NCBI RefSeq assembly: GCF_030209175.1
Contig: NZ_JARVSM010000001.1
Location: 1,426,001 to 1,490,000, forward strand
Length of the DNA stretch: 64,000 nt
Direction: 5' to 3'
From: Pseudomonas sp. efr-133-TYG-5
GTDB taxonomy: Bacteria > Pseudomonadota > Gammaproteobacteria > Pseudomonadales > Pseudomonadaceae
In this document: piece by piece, positions 36,025-44,254 of the stretch
How the letters are laid out: every line of letters begins with the position of its first letter
Numbering within the stretch: the stretch's first letter is position 1
Program-made: the position numbers and the translations under genes
Notes under the pieces: model-generated
The model's input: only the letters and a program-made list of their open reading frames with translations
Told to the model about the DNA's origin: nothing
The model's database searches: none

Positions 36025-36396
36025 TCAGTGGCGTTTGTGACCTTTGGACAGGTTGCTGCCGACCGCGCCACCGGCCGCGCCACCCAGGCCCGCACCGATC
36101 GTCGCGCCAGTCCTGCCGCCCAGGCTGTTACCGATCACCGAACCGCCTGCCGCGCCAACACCGCCACCGATAGCCGCTTTGGTACGACTGCCCTTCTTCG
36201 CGGCGAGCGCACTACCGGCCGCACCCGCAACACCGGCGCCAAGCGCTGCACCCGTGCTGCCGCCCATTTTCTGGCCAACCACATTACCCAGCGCACCACC
36301 CAGGCCACCGCCAAGCGCAGCGGTACCGTCACCGGCAGCCATTGCACCTTGAGCAACCAGTAAGCCCAGAACCAGGGCCGGCAGAGTTAAACGCAT
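36025..36396 (-). CDS. Secreted glycine-zipper protein, paralogue of 35474-35890
   Basis: 123 residues with nearly the same signal peptide (MRLTLPALVLGLLVAQGAMA) and three glycine-zipper blocks. The first basic break is AAKKGSRTKA, and the tail is shorter (SNLSKGHKRH), without the His-Lys repeats. ATG 36396 follows TTGAGG at 8 bases; an in-frame ATG further upstream would bury the signal peptide. Tandem duplication with tail divergence is evident. Localisation is probably periplasm or outer membrane; role unknown. Confidence 0.82.
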   Translation of the reverse strand: MRLTLPALVLGLLVAQGAMAAGDGTAALGGGLGGALGNVVGQKMGGSTGAALGAGVAGAAGSALAAKKGSRTKAAIGGGVGAAGGSVIGNSLGGRTGATIGAGLGGAAGGAVGSNLSKGHKRH

Positions 36397-36537
36397 GACG
36401 AAAACCTCAACAAATAGGGATGACAAAAAGGGCACAGATCACACGCCAGCGTACTGGCAATGTCCGGACAATATCCGCTGCCACGGGGCCATTGGCGCCG
36501 ATTGGACAGCGATTATCGAAAAGGTTTTATGACGGGC

Positions 36538-36567
36538 AAAAAAAAGCCCGCTGGGGAGACGGGCTGG
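36538..36567 (-). terminator. Minus-strand terminator-like hairpin with T8
   Basis: On the minus strand, AGCCCG-loop-CGGGCT followed by eight T. No minus-strand gene ends just upstream of it: the nearest, 36720-36908, already has its own terminator at 36681. It may end a short uncharacterised transcript from 36568-36680. Confidence 0.6.
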
Positions 36568-36680
36568 AGACTTGCTTTCTAACGGATGGCTTCACCCTAC
36601 GTCGACGGGTGTGAAAAGTTTGTGAAAGACCCCGAACAAATCACCTCTATCTGTAAGAAAAATCCCTTCCCGCGCCCATA

Positions 36681-36705
36681 AAAAAAAACCCGCTCATGAC
36701 GGGGC
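36681..36705 (-). terminator. Terminator of the 36720-36908 gene
   Basis: On the minus strand, a short CCCG/CGGG stem followed by nine T, 15 bases beyond the stop at 36720. Confidence 0.7.
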
Positions 36706-36719
36706 TTCTCGATGAACAG

Positions 36720-36908
36720 TCATTTCCTCGAACGTGCCGTTACCTTGGGCAAAAATTTGGCTTTCGGCCCCTTGGGCGCTATCGACTTGATCTTGCCCGT
36801 CTGCACTGGATCCTCGCCGAAACCCGCCTGGTACTCGGTCTGGCCACAGCGCACACAATTGTTGAATGGATATTCAGCTCCGTCGTCTTCGATATACGGG
36901 TCAGTCAT
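36720..36908 (-). CDS. Small protein with a single CxxC, unknown function
   Basis: 62 residues from ATG 36908 (MTDPYIEDDGAEYPFNNCVRCGQ), with AGGGG 6-7 bases before it. One CVRCG pair could bind zinc as a dimer or form a disulfide. The C-terminal half is basic (KGPKAKFLPKVTARSRK). Its own terminator and ribosome-binding site support a real gene. The 36436-36719 stretch downstream holds only the two terminators. Confidence 0.62.
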   Translation of the reverse strand: MTDPYIEDDGAEYPFNNCVRCGQTEYQAGFGEDPVQTGKIKSIAPKGPKAKFLPKVTARSRK

Positions 36909-37138
36909 GTCTCGCCCCTCTGCCAACGCGGGTCGATACCGGCAAACACTTTTGCCTGAAAAAATATCGACCTCCAAGACTTTTGAGACTAGCCGGTCAT
37001 TCCTGGACTTGTGATTCAGATGGACTGGTGCCCGACGAATGGCCTACATCCATTTAACACCGTTGGTCCCGACCAGCTAAAGATTCCCAATGAATGGCCG
37101 TTGCCCTTTTTCCACGCAATGAAACTCAAGGAGAGACC

Positions 37139-37417
37139 ATGGAACTCAAGGGATTCCCGAACATGCCGGTTGTCACGCTCACGGACGAACAGATCGCTGC
37201 GGGTAAAGCAGCGGGGGAGAAATTCAAGGAGAAGATCGCCTCGGGTGAGATCACCATCAAGTACCCGGACAAACCCATCCTGCAGCCTGGCGTCATCTAC
37301 CATCCGAGCCAGCCAGCCCAGCCGGATGAATCCATTGGCACGCCGCCACTGGTCGCCATCGATACACCACTGACCTACGACTCGAAAGGCGCTGTCCTAC
37401 TCAAACCGCAAGGTTGA
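37139..37417 (+). CDS. Small conserved hypothetical protein
   Basis: 92 residues from ATG 37139, with GGAGAG ideally spaced (AAGGAGAGACC). Sequence MELKGFPNMPVVTLTDEQIA is followed by a charged helix and a Pro-rich half (PDKPILQPGVIYHPSQPAQP). No signal peptide, membrane helix or known domain is seen. Composition matches the chromosome. Function unknown. An in-frame start 45 bases upstream has no ribosome-binding site. Confidence 0.65.
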   Translation: MELKGFPNMPVVTLTDEQIAAGKAAGEKFKEKIASGEITIKYPDKPILQPGVIYHPSQPAQPDESIGTPPLVAIDTPLTYDSKGAVLLKPQG

Positions 37418-37471
37418 TCGACAGTCGGGGCCTGTTCGCCCGTGAATGGGCCCCCACCTGCCAAGCCAGGC

Positions 37472-37792
37472 TCAGCGCAACTTCACCGCCGTGCCGGTGG
37501 CAAACACCACGACCATACCGCCCTTACCCGCCGGCATGCTGATCTCGAAATCGACCCCCACCACCGCATCGGCCTGCAACGCCCGCGCTCTTTCCTTGAT
37601 CTCGTCAGTGGCCTGAATTCGCGCTTCTTTCAATGCCCGCTCGAGTGTCTGCGAACGCCCACCGAAAAAGTCGCGCATGCCGGCAAACATGTCGCGAATC
37701 ACGTTGACGCCTTGCACCGACTCGGCACTGACAATGTCCAGATAAGCCGTGATCTGTCGGCCTTCGATTGCGTGGGTGGTCGAAATAATCAT
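37472..37792 (-). CDS. YbjQ/UPF0145-family protein (putative heavy-metal-binding)
   Basis: 106 residues that match the UPF0145/YbjQ fold: MIISTTHAIEGRQITAYLDIVSAES at the start, then GGRSQTLERALKEARIQATDEIKERA and ADAVVGVDFEIS, ending MVVVFATGTAVKL. Members form pentameric rings of unknown role, annotated as possible metal binders. ATG 37792 follows AGGGA; the longer in-frame extension is rejected, as the family begins with MIISTT. Single gene; about 240 bases of non-coding sequence separate it from the terminator upstream. Confidence 0.88.
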   Translation of the reverse strand: MIISTTHAIEGRQITAYLDIVSAESVQGVNVIRDMFAGMRDFFGGRSQTLERALKEARIQATDEIKERARALQADAVVGVDFEISMPAGKGGMVVVFATGTAVKLR

Positions 37793-38031
37793 GTACGCAT
37801 TCCCTTGTAGGCGCAGAAAAGTCGCGATTGTAGAACATCGGCGCAAGCAAGCGGTCGCGTGATGCAGCAGCACACAATTCGCAGTGCCAATTCGGAATTA
37901 GTGGAAGCCAACTGGTTAACTGCGACGGGAGTTGCAAGACTTTAGCTGTCATTGATGAACAGCCCAGACACCCGCCGCTGGCGTCAGGCCCCGTCCATTT
38001 CCTGGTACCCGTTTTCCAGACGCCAGAAACC

Positions 38032-38070
38032 ACAAACCCCTGACTTTCTCTACGAAAATCAGGGGTTTGT
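38032..38070 (-). terminator. Terminator of tRNA-Ser
   Basis: 12-base arms ACAAACCCCTGA / TCAGGGGTTTGT with a 15-base loop, 12 bases beyond the tRNA 3' end on the minus strand. The T-run is interrupted on both strands. Confidence 0.75.
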
Positions 38071-38082
38071 GTTTACTGAATG

Positions 38083-38172
38083 TGGCGGTGAAGGAGAGAT
38101 TCGAACTCTCGATACAGTTTCCTGTATACACACTTTCCAGGCGTGCTCCTTAAGCCACTCGGACACTTCACC
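38083..38172 (-). tRNA. tRNA-Ser (anticodon GGA)
   Basis: 90-base type II tRNA read on the minus strand. The 5' acceptor GGTGAAG pairs with CTTCACC before the G discriminator and an encoded CCA at 38085-38083. The anticodon stem-loop reads CCTGGAAAG, with anticodon GGA at 38138-38136 decoding UCC/UCU. A long variable arm (TATACAGGAAACTGTATC) identifies Ser, and GTTCGAATC is the T loop. No duplicated tRNA end or integrase lies nearby. Confidence 0.96.
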
Positions 38173-38327
38173 GTATCTCGTCATTCGCATTGCGTCTGTC
38201 GAGGCGCGCTAATGTAGTCGAAAGCTTTTCCGATGGCAAAGGTTTTTTTCAGAATTTTCATGCGGTTAACGAAGAAACCCGTTTCCTCGGGATATCGACC
38301 ATGGCAAACCGGCCATTCTTCGGTGGG

Positions 38328-38416
38328 TGACGCATCTATATAAGGCAGGCAATGCGTCAGCCCTGTGGCGCGCTACGCTGGACGAGCCAGGAAACGGTGA
38401 CTGGCGGGTCAGTCAC
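38328..38416 (+). other. Two stem-loops in the leader of the crotonase gene
   Basis: The 309 bases between tRNA-Ser and the crotonase ATG hold no gene. Two clear inverted repeats lie on the plus strand: TGACGCAT (38328-38335) with ATGCGTCA (38352-38359), and GTGACTG (38397-38403) with CAGTCAC (38410-38416), the latter a tight 7-base stem with a 6-base loop. They may be operators or a structured 5' leader. No known riboswitch class was recognised. Confidence 0.45.
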
Positions 38417-38481
38417 GGCGCTTTACCTGTCCTACCGCGATGGGTAACTTCTGCCCCATCTTTCTTACAAGGAATAGCGTC

Positions 38482-39171
38482 ATGAGTGAGTTGATCTCCT
38501 ACCACCTCGAAGACGGTATCGCGACCCTGACCCTGAACAACGGCAAGGTCAATGCCATTTCCCCGGACGTGATCGCGGCGTTCAACGCGGCGCTGGATCA
38601 GGCAGTGACCGATCGTGCGATCGTGATCATTACCGGCCAGCCAGGCATTCTCTCCGGTGGCTACGACTTGAAGGTGATGACCGCTGGCCCTAAGGAAGCC
38701 GTGTCACTGGTGACCGCCGGTTCGACTCTCGCCCGTCGCCTGCTGTCGCATCCGTTCCCGGTGATCGTCGCCTGCCCTGGCCACGCCGTGGCCAAAGGTG
38801 CCTTCCTCCTGTTGTCCGCCGACTACCGCATTGGTGTCGACGGTCCTTTCAGCATCGGCCTCAACGAAGTGCAGATCGGCATGACCATGCATCACGCCGG
38901 TATCGAGCTGGCCCGCGATCGCCTGCGTCGCTCGGCTTTCCACCGTTCGGTGATCAACGGTGAGATGTTCGACCCGCAGACCGCAGTGGATGCCGGCTTC
39001 CTCGACAAAGTGGTTGCCGCCGAAGAACTGCAAGGTGCCGCGCTGGCTGCCGCGCGTCAGTTGAAGAAAATCAACATGACCGCACATAAGAACACCAAGC
39101 TCAAGGTACGCAAGGCTCTCTTGGAAACCCTGGACAACGCCATCATTCAGGACCAGGAACATCTGGGCTGA
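38482..39171 (+). CDS. Crotonase/enoyl-CoA hydratase family protein
   Basis: 229-residue crotonase-fold protein from ATG 38482, with AAGGAA upstream. The first oxyanion segment is ILSGGYDLKVM and the second is HAVAKGAFLLLSADYRIG. Only one of the two catalytic glutamates of true hydratases is present: Glu129 in IGLNEVQIGM. The first, normally in GGGCELA, is Leu near 109. Water addition to enoyl-CoA may therefore not be its reaction; isomerase or thioester-hydrolase-like chemistry is possible. Single gene, ended by a strong terminator at 39192. Confidence 0.85.
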   Translation: MSELISYHLEDGIATLTLNNGKVNAISPDVIAAFNAALDQAVTDRAIVIITGQPGILSGGYDLKVMTAGPKEAVSLVTAGSTLARRLLSHPFPVIVACPGHAVAKGAFLLLSADYRIGVDGPFSIGLNEVQIGMTMHHAGIELARDRLRRSAFHRSVINGEMFDPQTAVDAGFLDKVVAAEELQGAALAAARQLKKINMTAHKNTKLKVRKALLETLDNAIIQDQEHLG

Positions 39172-39191
39172 GGCACTCGCGCTTGATCGAG

Positions 39192-39222
39192 AAAAGCCCG
39201 ACCGTCGTGTCGGGCTTTTTCT
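39192..39222 (+). terminator. Terminator after the crotonase gene
   Basis: AAAAGCCCGAC-cgt-GTCGGGCTTTTTCTT hairpin, 20 bases after the stop. Confidence 0.92.
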
Positions 39223-39382
39223 TACGCGCTCGGAAAACTCTGCAACAGCTCTAGGCCGCATCTGACCATCAAGTCGGAAACATGCGCTTAAACATCGGCC
39301 ATCTCCCGCCTCTATAGTGCCAATTGCCGAAAACAGTGCACATCCGTACACTGCGCCACCTTTTGTCCCGGTGTGCCTGAAA

Positions 39383-40105
39383 ATGCTGTTTGTGTTTCGT
39401 ATGTTGTTGATGGGCCTGCACTTTATTCTGGCTGGCGTGCTTGGGGTGATCCTCGGGATCTGCCGCCCGTTCAATCCCGACAACAGTCGGCTATGCGCCC
39501 GTCTGTACGCGTTGCCGGCGATGTGCATTCTGCGTCTGCGGGTTAAGGCCGATGTCGGCCCGCTGATGAACAAGCCCGACAGCTGCGTGATCATCGCCAA
39601 TCACCAGTCCAACTACGATCTGTTTGTGTTCGGCAACGTCGTGCCACGCCGCACCGTGTGCATTGGCAAGAAGAGCCTGAAATGGGTGCCGCTGTTCGGC
39701 CAGTTGTTCTGGCTGGCCGGCAATGTGTTGATCGATCGTGGTAACGCGCACAAGGCGCGCAAGTCGATGCTCACCACCACCCATACCTTGCAGCACGAGG
39801 ACACCTCGATCTGGGTGTTCCCGGAGGGCACGCGCAACCTTGGCGAAGAACTGCTGCCGTTCAAGAAAGGCGCATTCCAAATGGCAATTGCCGCCGGCGT
39901 GCCGATCGTGCCGGTGTGTGTCAGCAGCTATATCAAGCACATGCGCCTGAATCGCTGGCGCAGCGGGAAAATTCTCATACGCTCGCTGCCGGCAATTCCT
40001 ACTGTCGGGCTGACCATGGACGACATGCCCATGCTCATCAGCCAGTGCCGCGAGCAGATGCGCGAATGCATCGCCGCAATGGATCAGCAACTGCAAGCTG
40101 CCTGA
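39383..40105 (+). CDS. 1-acyl-sn-glycerol-3-phosphate acyltransferase (PlsC type)
   Basis: 240-residue inner-membrane acyltransferase that adds the second acyl chain to lysophosphatidate. An N-terminal membrane helix (LLMGLHFILAGVLGVILGIC, 9-27) precedes the catalytic block NHQSNYD, an HX4D motif with His74 and Asp79. Further acyltransferase motifs are GKKSLKWVPLFGQ, the substrate-binding FPEGTRN (146-152), and VPIVPVCVS. ATG 39383 gives the membrane anchor; the in-frame upstream start adds only a Pro-rich lead. Pseudomonads carry several plsC copies, so it may be a specialised paralogue. Terminator at 40111. Confidence 0.9.
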   Translation: MLFVFRMLLMGLHFILAGVLGVILGICRPFNPDNSRLCARLYALPAMCILRLRVKADVGPLMNKPDSCVIIANHQSNYDLFVFGNVVPRRTVCIGKKSLKWVPLFGQLFWLAGNVLIDRGNAHKARKSMLTTTHTLQHEDTSIWVFPEGTRNLGEELLPFKKGAFQMAIAAGVPIVPVCVSSYIKHMRLNRWRSGKILIRSLPAIPTVGLTMDDMPMLISQCREQMRECIAAMDQQLQAA

Positions 40106-40110
40106 AAAAC

Positions 40111-40137
40111 AAACCCGCCTGGTGCGGGTTTTCTTTT
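40111..40137 (+). terminator. Terminator after the acyltransferase gene
   Basis: AACCCGC-ctggt-GCGGGTTTTCTTTT hairpin immediately after the stop at 40105. Confidence 0.9.
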
Positions 40138-40239
40138 GCCGGGTGAACTGTGCAGATTTCACTGACTCTCAAGCAGCGACACGGCTAAGCTGAAGCCTTG
40201 TCTCCCCTGCCATCTGCCAAGAAGAAGTGAATCACCACC

Positions 40240-41211
40240 ATGGGTCGAGTTGTTGCTGCTGCGGTTTACAGCGCGGGTAAGAAAGTCACCAATATTGCGC
40301 TCGACGAAGGCGCAGCCTGGGCCGCCAAAACAGGCCATTTCGTCTGGATCGGCCTCGAAGAGCCGAGTGCCCAGGAGCTGTCCAACCTGCAGCGCCAGTT
40401 CAACCTGCACGAGCTGGCCATTGAAGACGCGCTGGAAAAACACAGCCGGCCAAAACTGGAAACCTTCGGTGACGCCTTGTTCATCGTCACCTACTCACCT
40501 GTGCGCGAGCACGGCATCCTGCAGTTCATCGAAACGCATATTTTCGCCGGCAAGGGCTACATCATCACTGCGCGCAACGGCCACTCGGCATCCTACGCCC
40601 ATGTCCGTCAACGCTGTGAGGCGCGTCCGCTGCTGCTTGAGCACGGGGAAGATTTCGTACTGTACGCGCTGCTGGATTTCGTCATCGAAAATTACCAGCC
40701 GGTAGGCGAAGCGATCCATGCCGAAATCGATGAGCTGGAGCGCAACGTGCTGTGCAGCGCGCTGAATGAGCATGACATTCAAAAGTTGCATGGCCTGCGC
40801 CGCGATGTCCTGCGTCTGCGCCGCTATGCCGCGCCGATGGTCGAGATCGGCGAAGAACTGCAAAAACTCAGCTTCCCGTTTATCGACAAGAACATGCGTC
40901 CGTACTTCCGCGATGTGCAGATCCATGTCACGCGGCAGATGGAGGACCTGACCACGCTGGCCGATATCGCCAGCCAGACCATCGAAATCGGTGTACTGCT
41001 GGAAGCGTCGCGCCAGAGCGTGGTGCAACGCAAGTTCGCCGCGTGGGCGGCCATTCTCGCGTTCCCAACGGCGGTGGCCGGGATCTACGGGATGAACTTC
41101 CAGAACATGCCGGAGCTGAGCTGGCACTACGGCTATTTCGCCGTGCTGGGCTTCATCACGGTCGGCTGTGTGAGCTTGTGGGCAAGCTTCAAACGTTCGG
41201 GGTGGCTGTAG
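40240..41211 (+). CDS. corA: CorA family magnesium/cobalt transporter
   Basis: 323-residue 2-TM-GxN channel. The large N-terminal cytoplasmic domain contains the typical FNLHELAIEDALEKHSRPKLE segment. A long helix leads to TM1 (WAAILAFPTAVAGIYGMNF) with the selectivity motif YGMN at 283-286, then TM2 (GYFAVLGFITVGCVSLWASF) and the short basic tail KRSGWL. The exact GMN makes Mg2+ the likely substrate, in contrast to the GIN of the CmaX-type protein at 1709. ATG 40240. Stand-alone gene; 49 bases separate it from the convergent amidotransferase. Confidence 0.92.
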   Translation: MGRVVAAAVYSAGKKVTNIALDEGAAWAAKTGHFVWIGLEEPSAQELSNLQRQFNLHELAIEDALEKHSRPKLETFGDALFIVTYSPVREHGILQFIETHIFAGKGYIITARNGHSASYAHVRQRCEARPLLLEHGEDFVLYALLDFVIENYQPVGEAIHAEIDELERNVLCSALNEHDIQKLHGLRRDVLRLRRYAAPMVEIGEELQKLSFPFIDKNMRPYFRDVQIHVTRQMEDLTTLADIASQTIEIGVLLEASRQSVVQRKFAAWAAILAFPTAVAGIYGMNFQNMPELSWHYGYFAVLGFITVGCVSLWASFKRSGWL

Positions 41212-41259
41212 GCCCACGGCGCGAGAGCGTGCTCTGCGCCGCAGGCTCAACGCCAGGGG

Positions 41260-41988
41260 CTAAACGGCTTTGGCCTCGGGCTTGTGCGCCACAAAGCGCA
41301 TCATCCACTCCGCGACCGTGGTGCCATGGTGCTCCTGTTCGAGACTGGCCACGCCTTTGCTGTAGATCTGCGTGCCCAACGCTTCCTGGCGCAGGTCGAG
41401 CAAGGCCCGCGAGTAATCGTGGATGAATTCCGGATGGCCCTGGAAGCACAGCACCTGATCGTTGATGTGATAGGCGGCGAACGGGCAGAAGTCGCTGGAA
41501 GCAATCACCGTGGCATTCTCCGGCAGCGCCGTGACCTGATCCTGGTGGCTGATCAGCAGGGTCAGCTCTTCACGCAGCGGGCTCATCCAGGGGGCCTTGG
41601 CCGCCAGTTTGTAGTTGTGGGTGCCGACGCCCCAGCCCTGGGTGGCGCGCTCGCTCTTGCCGCCCAGCAGCAGCGCCAGCAGTTGATGGCCGAAGCACAC
41701 GCCGAGCAGCTTGTCGCCGCGCTCGTAGCGGGTCAGCAGGTATTGCTTGAGCGTCTGGATCCACGGATCGGTGCCGAACGAGTCGGCCTTGCTGCCGGTG
41801 ACCAGGTAAGCGTCGAAGGTCAGGTCATCGCTCGGGTATTCGCCCTGCATCACGTTGTACACGGTGAACTCGGCAGCGATCGGCTGCTTGGAGAACAGGC
41901 GCTGAAACATCTGCCCGTAACCCTGATATTGATCGACCAGTTCCGGACGCAGGATGTCGGTTTCCAGAATGCAGATGCGTAGCGACAT
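41260..41988 (-). CDS. Class I glutamine amidotransferase-like protein
   Basis: 242 residues of the type 1 glutaminase fold. The nucleophile is Cys98 in GVCFGHQLLALLLGG, and His185 and Glu187 are in CFQGHPEF, so the catalytic triad is complete. It stands alone without a fused synthetase domain. Such stand-alone members are usually annotated as GMP-synthase-like amidotransferases, or may hydrolyse gamma-glutamyl compounds. The acceptor is not evident from the neighbours. ATG 41988 (MSLRICILETDIL), with AGGT 7 bases upstream. The adjacent beta-oxidation genes are upstream on the same strand, separated by 96 bases; a functional link is not apparent. Confidence 0.87.
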   Translation of the reverse strand: MSLRICILETDILRPELVDQYQGYGQMFQRLFSKQPIAAEFTVYNVMQGEYPSDDLTFDAYLVTGSKADSFGTDPWIQTLKQYLLTRYERGDKLLGVCFGHQLLALLLGGKSERATQGWGVGTHNYKLAAKAPWMSPLREELTLLISHQDQVTALPENATVIASSDFCPFAAYHINDQVLCFQGHPEFIHDYSRALLDLRQEALGTQIYSKGVASLEQEHHGTTVAEWMMRFVAHKPEAKAV

Positions 41989-42084
41989 AAAAAATACCTG
42001 ACACGTGATGGGAATAATGAACACCCCAGAGCCTGCCTTGAAACCACCCGCCAAGGCAAGCCCGGAAATGCCCTGCCCACCGCG

Positions 42085-44229
42085 TTAGAACAATTCACCT
42101 CGGGCGGCCTTCTCCAGCAACAGCGCCGGCGGTGCGAAACGCTCACCGTACTGCTCGGCGAGGTACTGCGCGCGGGCGACGAAATCCTTCACCCCGTACT
42201 GGTTGATGAACTGCAGCGCACCACCGGTCCAGGGCGCGAAGCCGATGCCGAAGATCGAGCCGACGTTGGCGTCCGCCGTTGAGGTCAACACGCCCTCCTC
42301 CACGCAGCGCACGGTTTCGATGGCTTGCACGAACAGCAAGCGATCACGCACGTCCTGCGCCGAGATCTGCCCGTCAGCCTTCTCAAAGCGGGGTTTCAGC
42401 TCGGGCCACAGATGCTTCTGGCCACCGGCCGGATACTCATAGAAACCGCCTCCCGCTGCCTTGCCCGGACGCTTGAATTCGTTGAGCAGCAAGTCAATCA
42501 CAGCGAATGCCGGATGTTCTATCAGCGGTTTTCCTTCCGTTTGCAGGTCTTTGGCCGTCTGTTGACGGATATGGCTCATCAGGCTGAGGGAAACTTCGTC
42601 GGAGATCGCCAGCGGCCCGACCGGCATCCCGGCCTTGCGCGCCTCGGTTTCGATCATCGGCGCACTGACGCCCTCGCCCAGCATGGCGATGCCCTCGTTG
42701 GTGAACGTGCCGAAAACGCGCGAGGTAAAGAAGCCGCGGCTGTCGTTGACGACAATCGGGGTTTTCTTGATCTGCAGGACGAAGTCGAACCCGCGCGCGA
42801 GGGTTTCGTCACTGGTCCTGGCACCCTTGATGATTTCCACCAACGGCATCTTGTCCACCGGACTGAAGAAATGCAGACCGATGAACTTGCTCTGATCCGG
42901 CACCGCCGTCGCCAGGCCGGTGATCGGCAGGGTCGAGGTGTTGGAGGCGATCACCGCGTCTGGGCCGACCACGGCCTGCGCTGCCGCGGACACCTTGGCC
43001 TTGAGCTCGCGATCCTCGAATACCGCTTCGATGATCAACTCGCAACCCGCCAGGTCGGCGTCAGTTTCACTGGTGTGGATGCGCGCCAGCACGGCGTCGC
43101 GCTGTTCGGCGGACAGTTGGCCGCGCGCGACTTTCTTGTCGAGCAGCGCTGCCGAGTGCGCCTTGCCCTTCTGCGCCGCGGCAAGATTGATGTCCTTGAG
43201 CACCACGTCGATCCCGGCCAAGGCGCTGACATAGGCAATCCCGGCCCCCATCATGCCGGCACCGAGCACGCCGACCCGCCGCGTCACGTAGGGCGCGTGC
43301 CCCTTGGGCCGCGAGCCGCCGGCATTGATTTCGTTGAGCTGGAACCAGAAGGTGCCAATCAGGTTTTTCGCCACCTGACCGGTGGTCAGTTCGGTGAAGT
43401 AACGGGTTTCGATCAACTGCGCGGTGTCGAAATCCACCTGGGCGCCTTCCACGGCGGCGCAGAGGATTTTCTCCGGTGCGGGCAACGTGCCCTGGGTCTT
43501 GCTGCGCAGGATCGACGGCGCAATCGCCAGCATCTGCGCGACTTTCGGATTCGCCGGCGTACCACCGGGAATCTGGTAACCCTTCACATCCCAGCGCTGC
43601 ACGGCATTGGGGTTGGCGAGGATCCACGCCCGCGCCTTCGCCAGCAGCTCATCGCGATCCGCCGCCAGCGCATCGATCAGGCCCGCCTGCAACGCCTGTT
43701 GCGGGCGGACTTTCTTGCCTTCGAGCAAGTACGGCAGGGCCTTTTCGATGCCGAGCAGGCGCACCATGCGCACCACCCCGCCGCCGCCCGGCAACAGGCC
43801 GAGGGTGACTTCCGGCAGACCGAGCTGCACCGCGGCATCGTCCAGCGCCACGCGGTAATGACAGGCCAGGCAGATCTCCCAGCCACCGCCCAGTGCTGCG
43901 CCGTTGATCGCCGCGACCACGGGTTTGCCAAGGGTTTCCAGACTGCGCAACTGGCCTTTGAGGGTCAGCACCATGTCGTAGAAAGCCTGGGCTTCTGCCT
44001 TGCCAACCTTGATCAGTTCGTTGAGATCGCCGCCGGCAAAGAAGGTCTTCTTCGCCGAGGTGATGATGACGCCGGCAATGGCCTCTTTGTCCGTCAGCAG
44101 ACGGGCGACACACGCGGCCATGGCCTCGCGGTACACCGCGTTCATGGTGTTGGCGCTCTGGCCGGGCATGTCGATGGTGAGGACGACGATGGCGTCCTGG
44201 CCTTTTTCGTAACGAATGGCTTCGGTCAT
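42085..44229 (-). CDS. Fatty-acid oxidation multifunctional protein (enoyl-CoA hydratase / 3-hydroxyacyl-CoA dehydrogenase)
   Basis: 714 residues, the length of FadB/FadJ-type trifunctional alpha subunits. The N-terminal crotonase domain has oxyanion GGDLNELIK and ALGGGWEICLACHYRVAL, then LPEVTLGLLPGGGG, so both catalytic Glu are present. From about 330 the NAD-binding domain follows (VGVLGAGMMGAGIAYVSALAG), with the catalytic-His segment GLHFFSPVDKMPLVEIIKG. The C-terminal 3HCDH domain follows. ATG 44229; longer upstream readings overlap the thiolase gene and are rejected. It lies 25 bases behind the thiolase, an atypical fadA-before-fadB order, matching P. aeruginosa PA1736-PA1737 (from memory) rather than the main fadBA. 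Confidence 0.93.
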   Translation of the reverse strand: MTEAIRYEKGQDAIVVLTIDMPGQSANTMNAVYREAMAACVARLLTDKEAIAGVIITSAKKTFFAGGDLNELIKVGKAEAQAFYDMVLTLKGQLRSLETLGKPVVAAINGAALGGGWEICLACHYRVALDDAAVQLGLPEVTLGLLPGGGGVVRMVRLLGIEKALPYLLEGKKVRPQQALQAGLIDALAADRDELLAKARAWILANPNAVQRWDVKGYQIPGGTPANPKVAQMLAIAPSILRSKTQGTLPAPEKILCAAVEGAQVDFDTAQLIETRYFTELTTGQVAKNLIGTFWFQLNEINAGGSRPKGHAPYVTRRVGVLGAGMMGAGIAYVSALAGIDVVLKDINLAAAQKGKAHSAALLDKKVARGQLSAEQRDAVLARIHTSETDADLAGCELIIEAVFEDRELKAKVSAAAQAVVGPDAVIASNTSTLPITGLATAVPDQSKFIGLHFFSPVDKMPLVEIIKGARTSDETLARGFDFVLQIKKTPIVVNDSRGFFTSRVFGTFTNEGIAMLGEGVSAPMIETEARKAGMPVGPLAISDEVSLSLMSHIRQQTAKDLQTEGKPLIEHPAFAVIDLLLNEFKRPGKAAGGGFYEYPAGGQKHLWPELKPRFEKADGQISAQDVRDRLLFVQAIETVRCVEEGVLTSTADANVGSIFGIGFAPWTGGALQFINQYGVKDFVARAQYLAEQYGERFAPPALLLEKAARGELF

Positions 44230-44254
44230 GGCTGTTTTCCTTGGAATCCGCGGC

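Noticed and set aside
37949..38131. Small minus-strand frame overlapping the tRNA terminator and variable arm
   Set aside because: It covers the terminator hairpin and part of tRNA-Ser; no ribosome-binding site or conservation signal.
38083..38172. tRNA-Ser as an integration site of a genomic island
   Set aside because: No integrase, no direct repeat of the tRNA end and no composition shift beside it were found.
38340..38416. Cobalamin-type riboswitch before the crotonase
   Set aside because: The GCC-rich stretch lacks the conserved B12 box and other class features; only simple inverted repeats are present.
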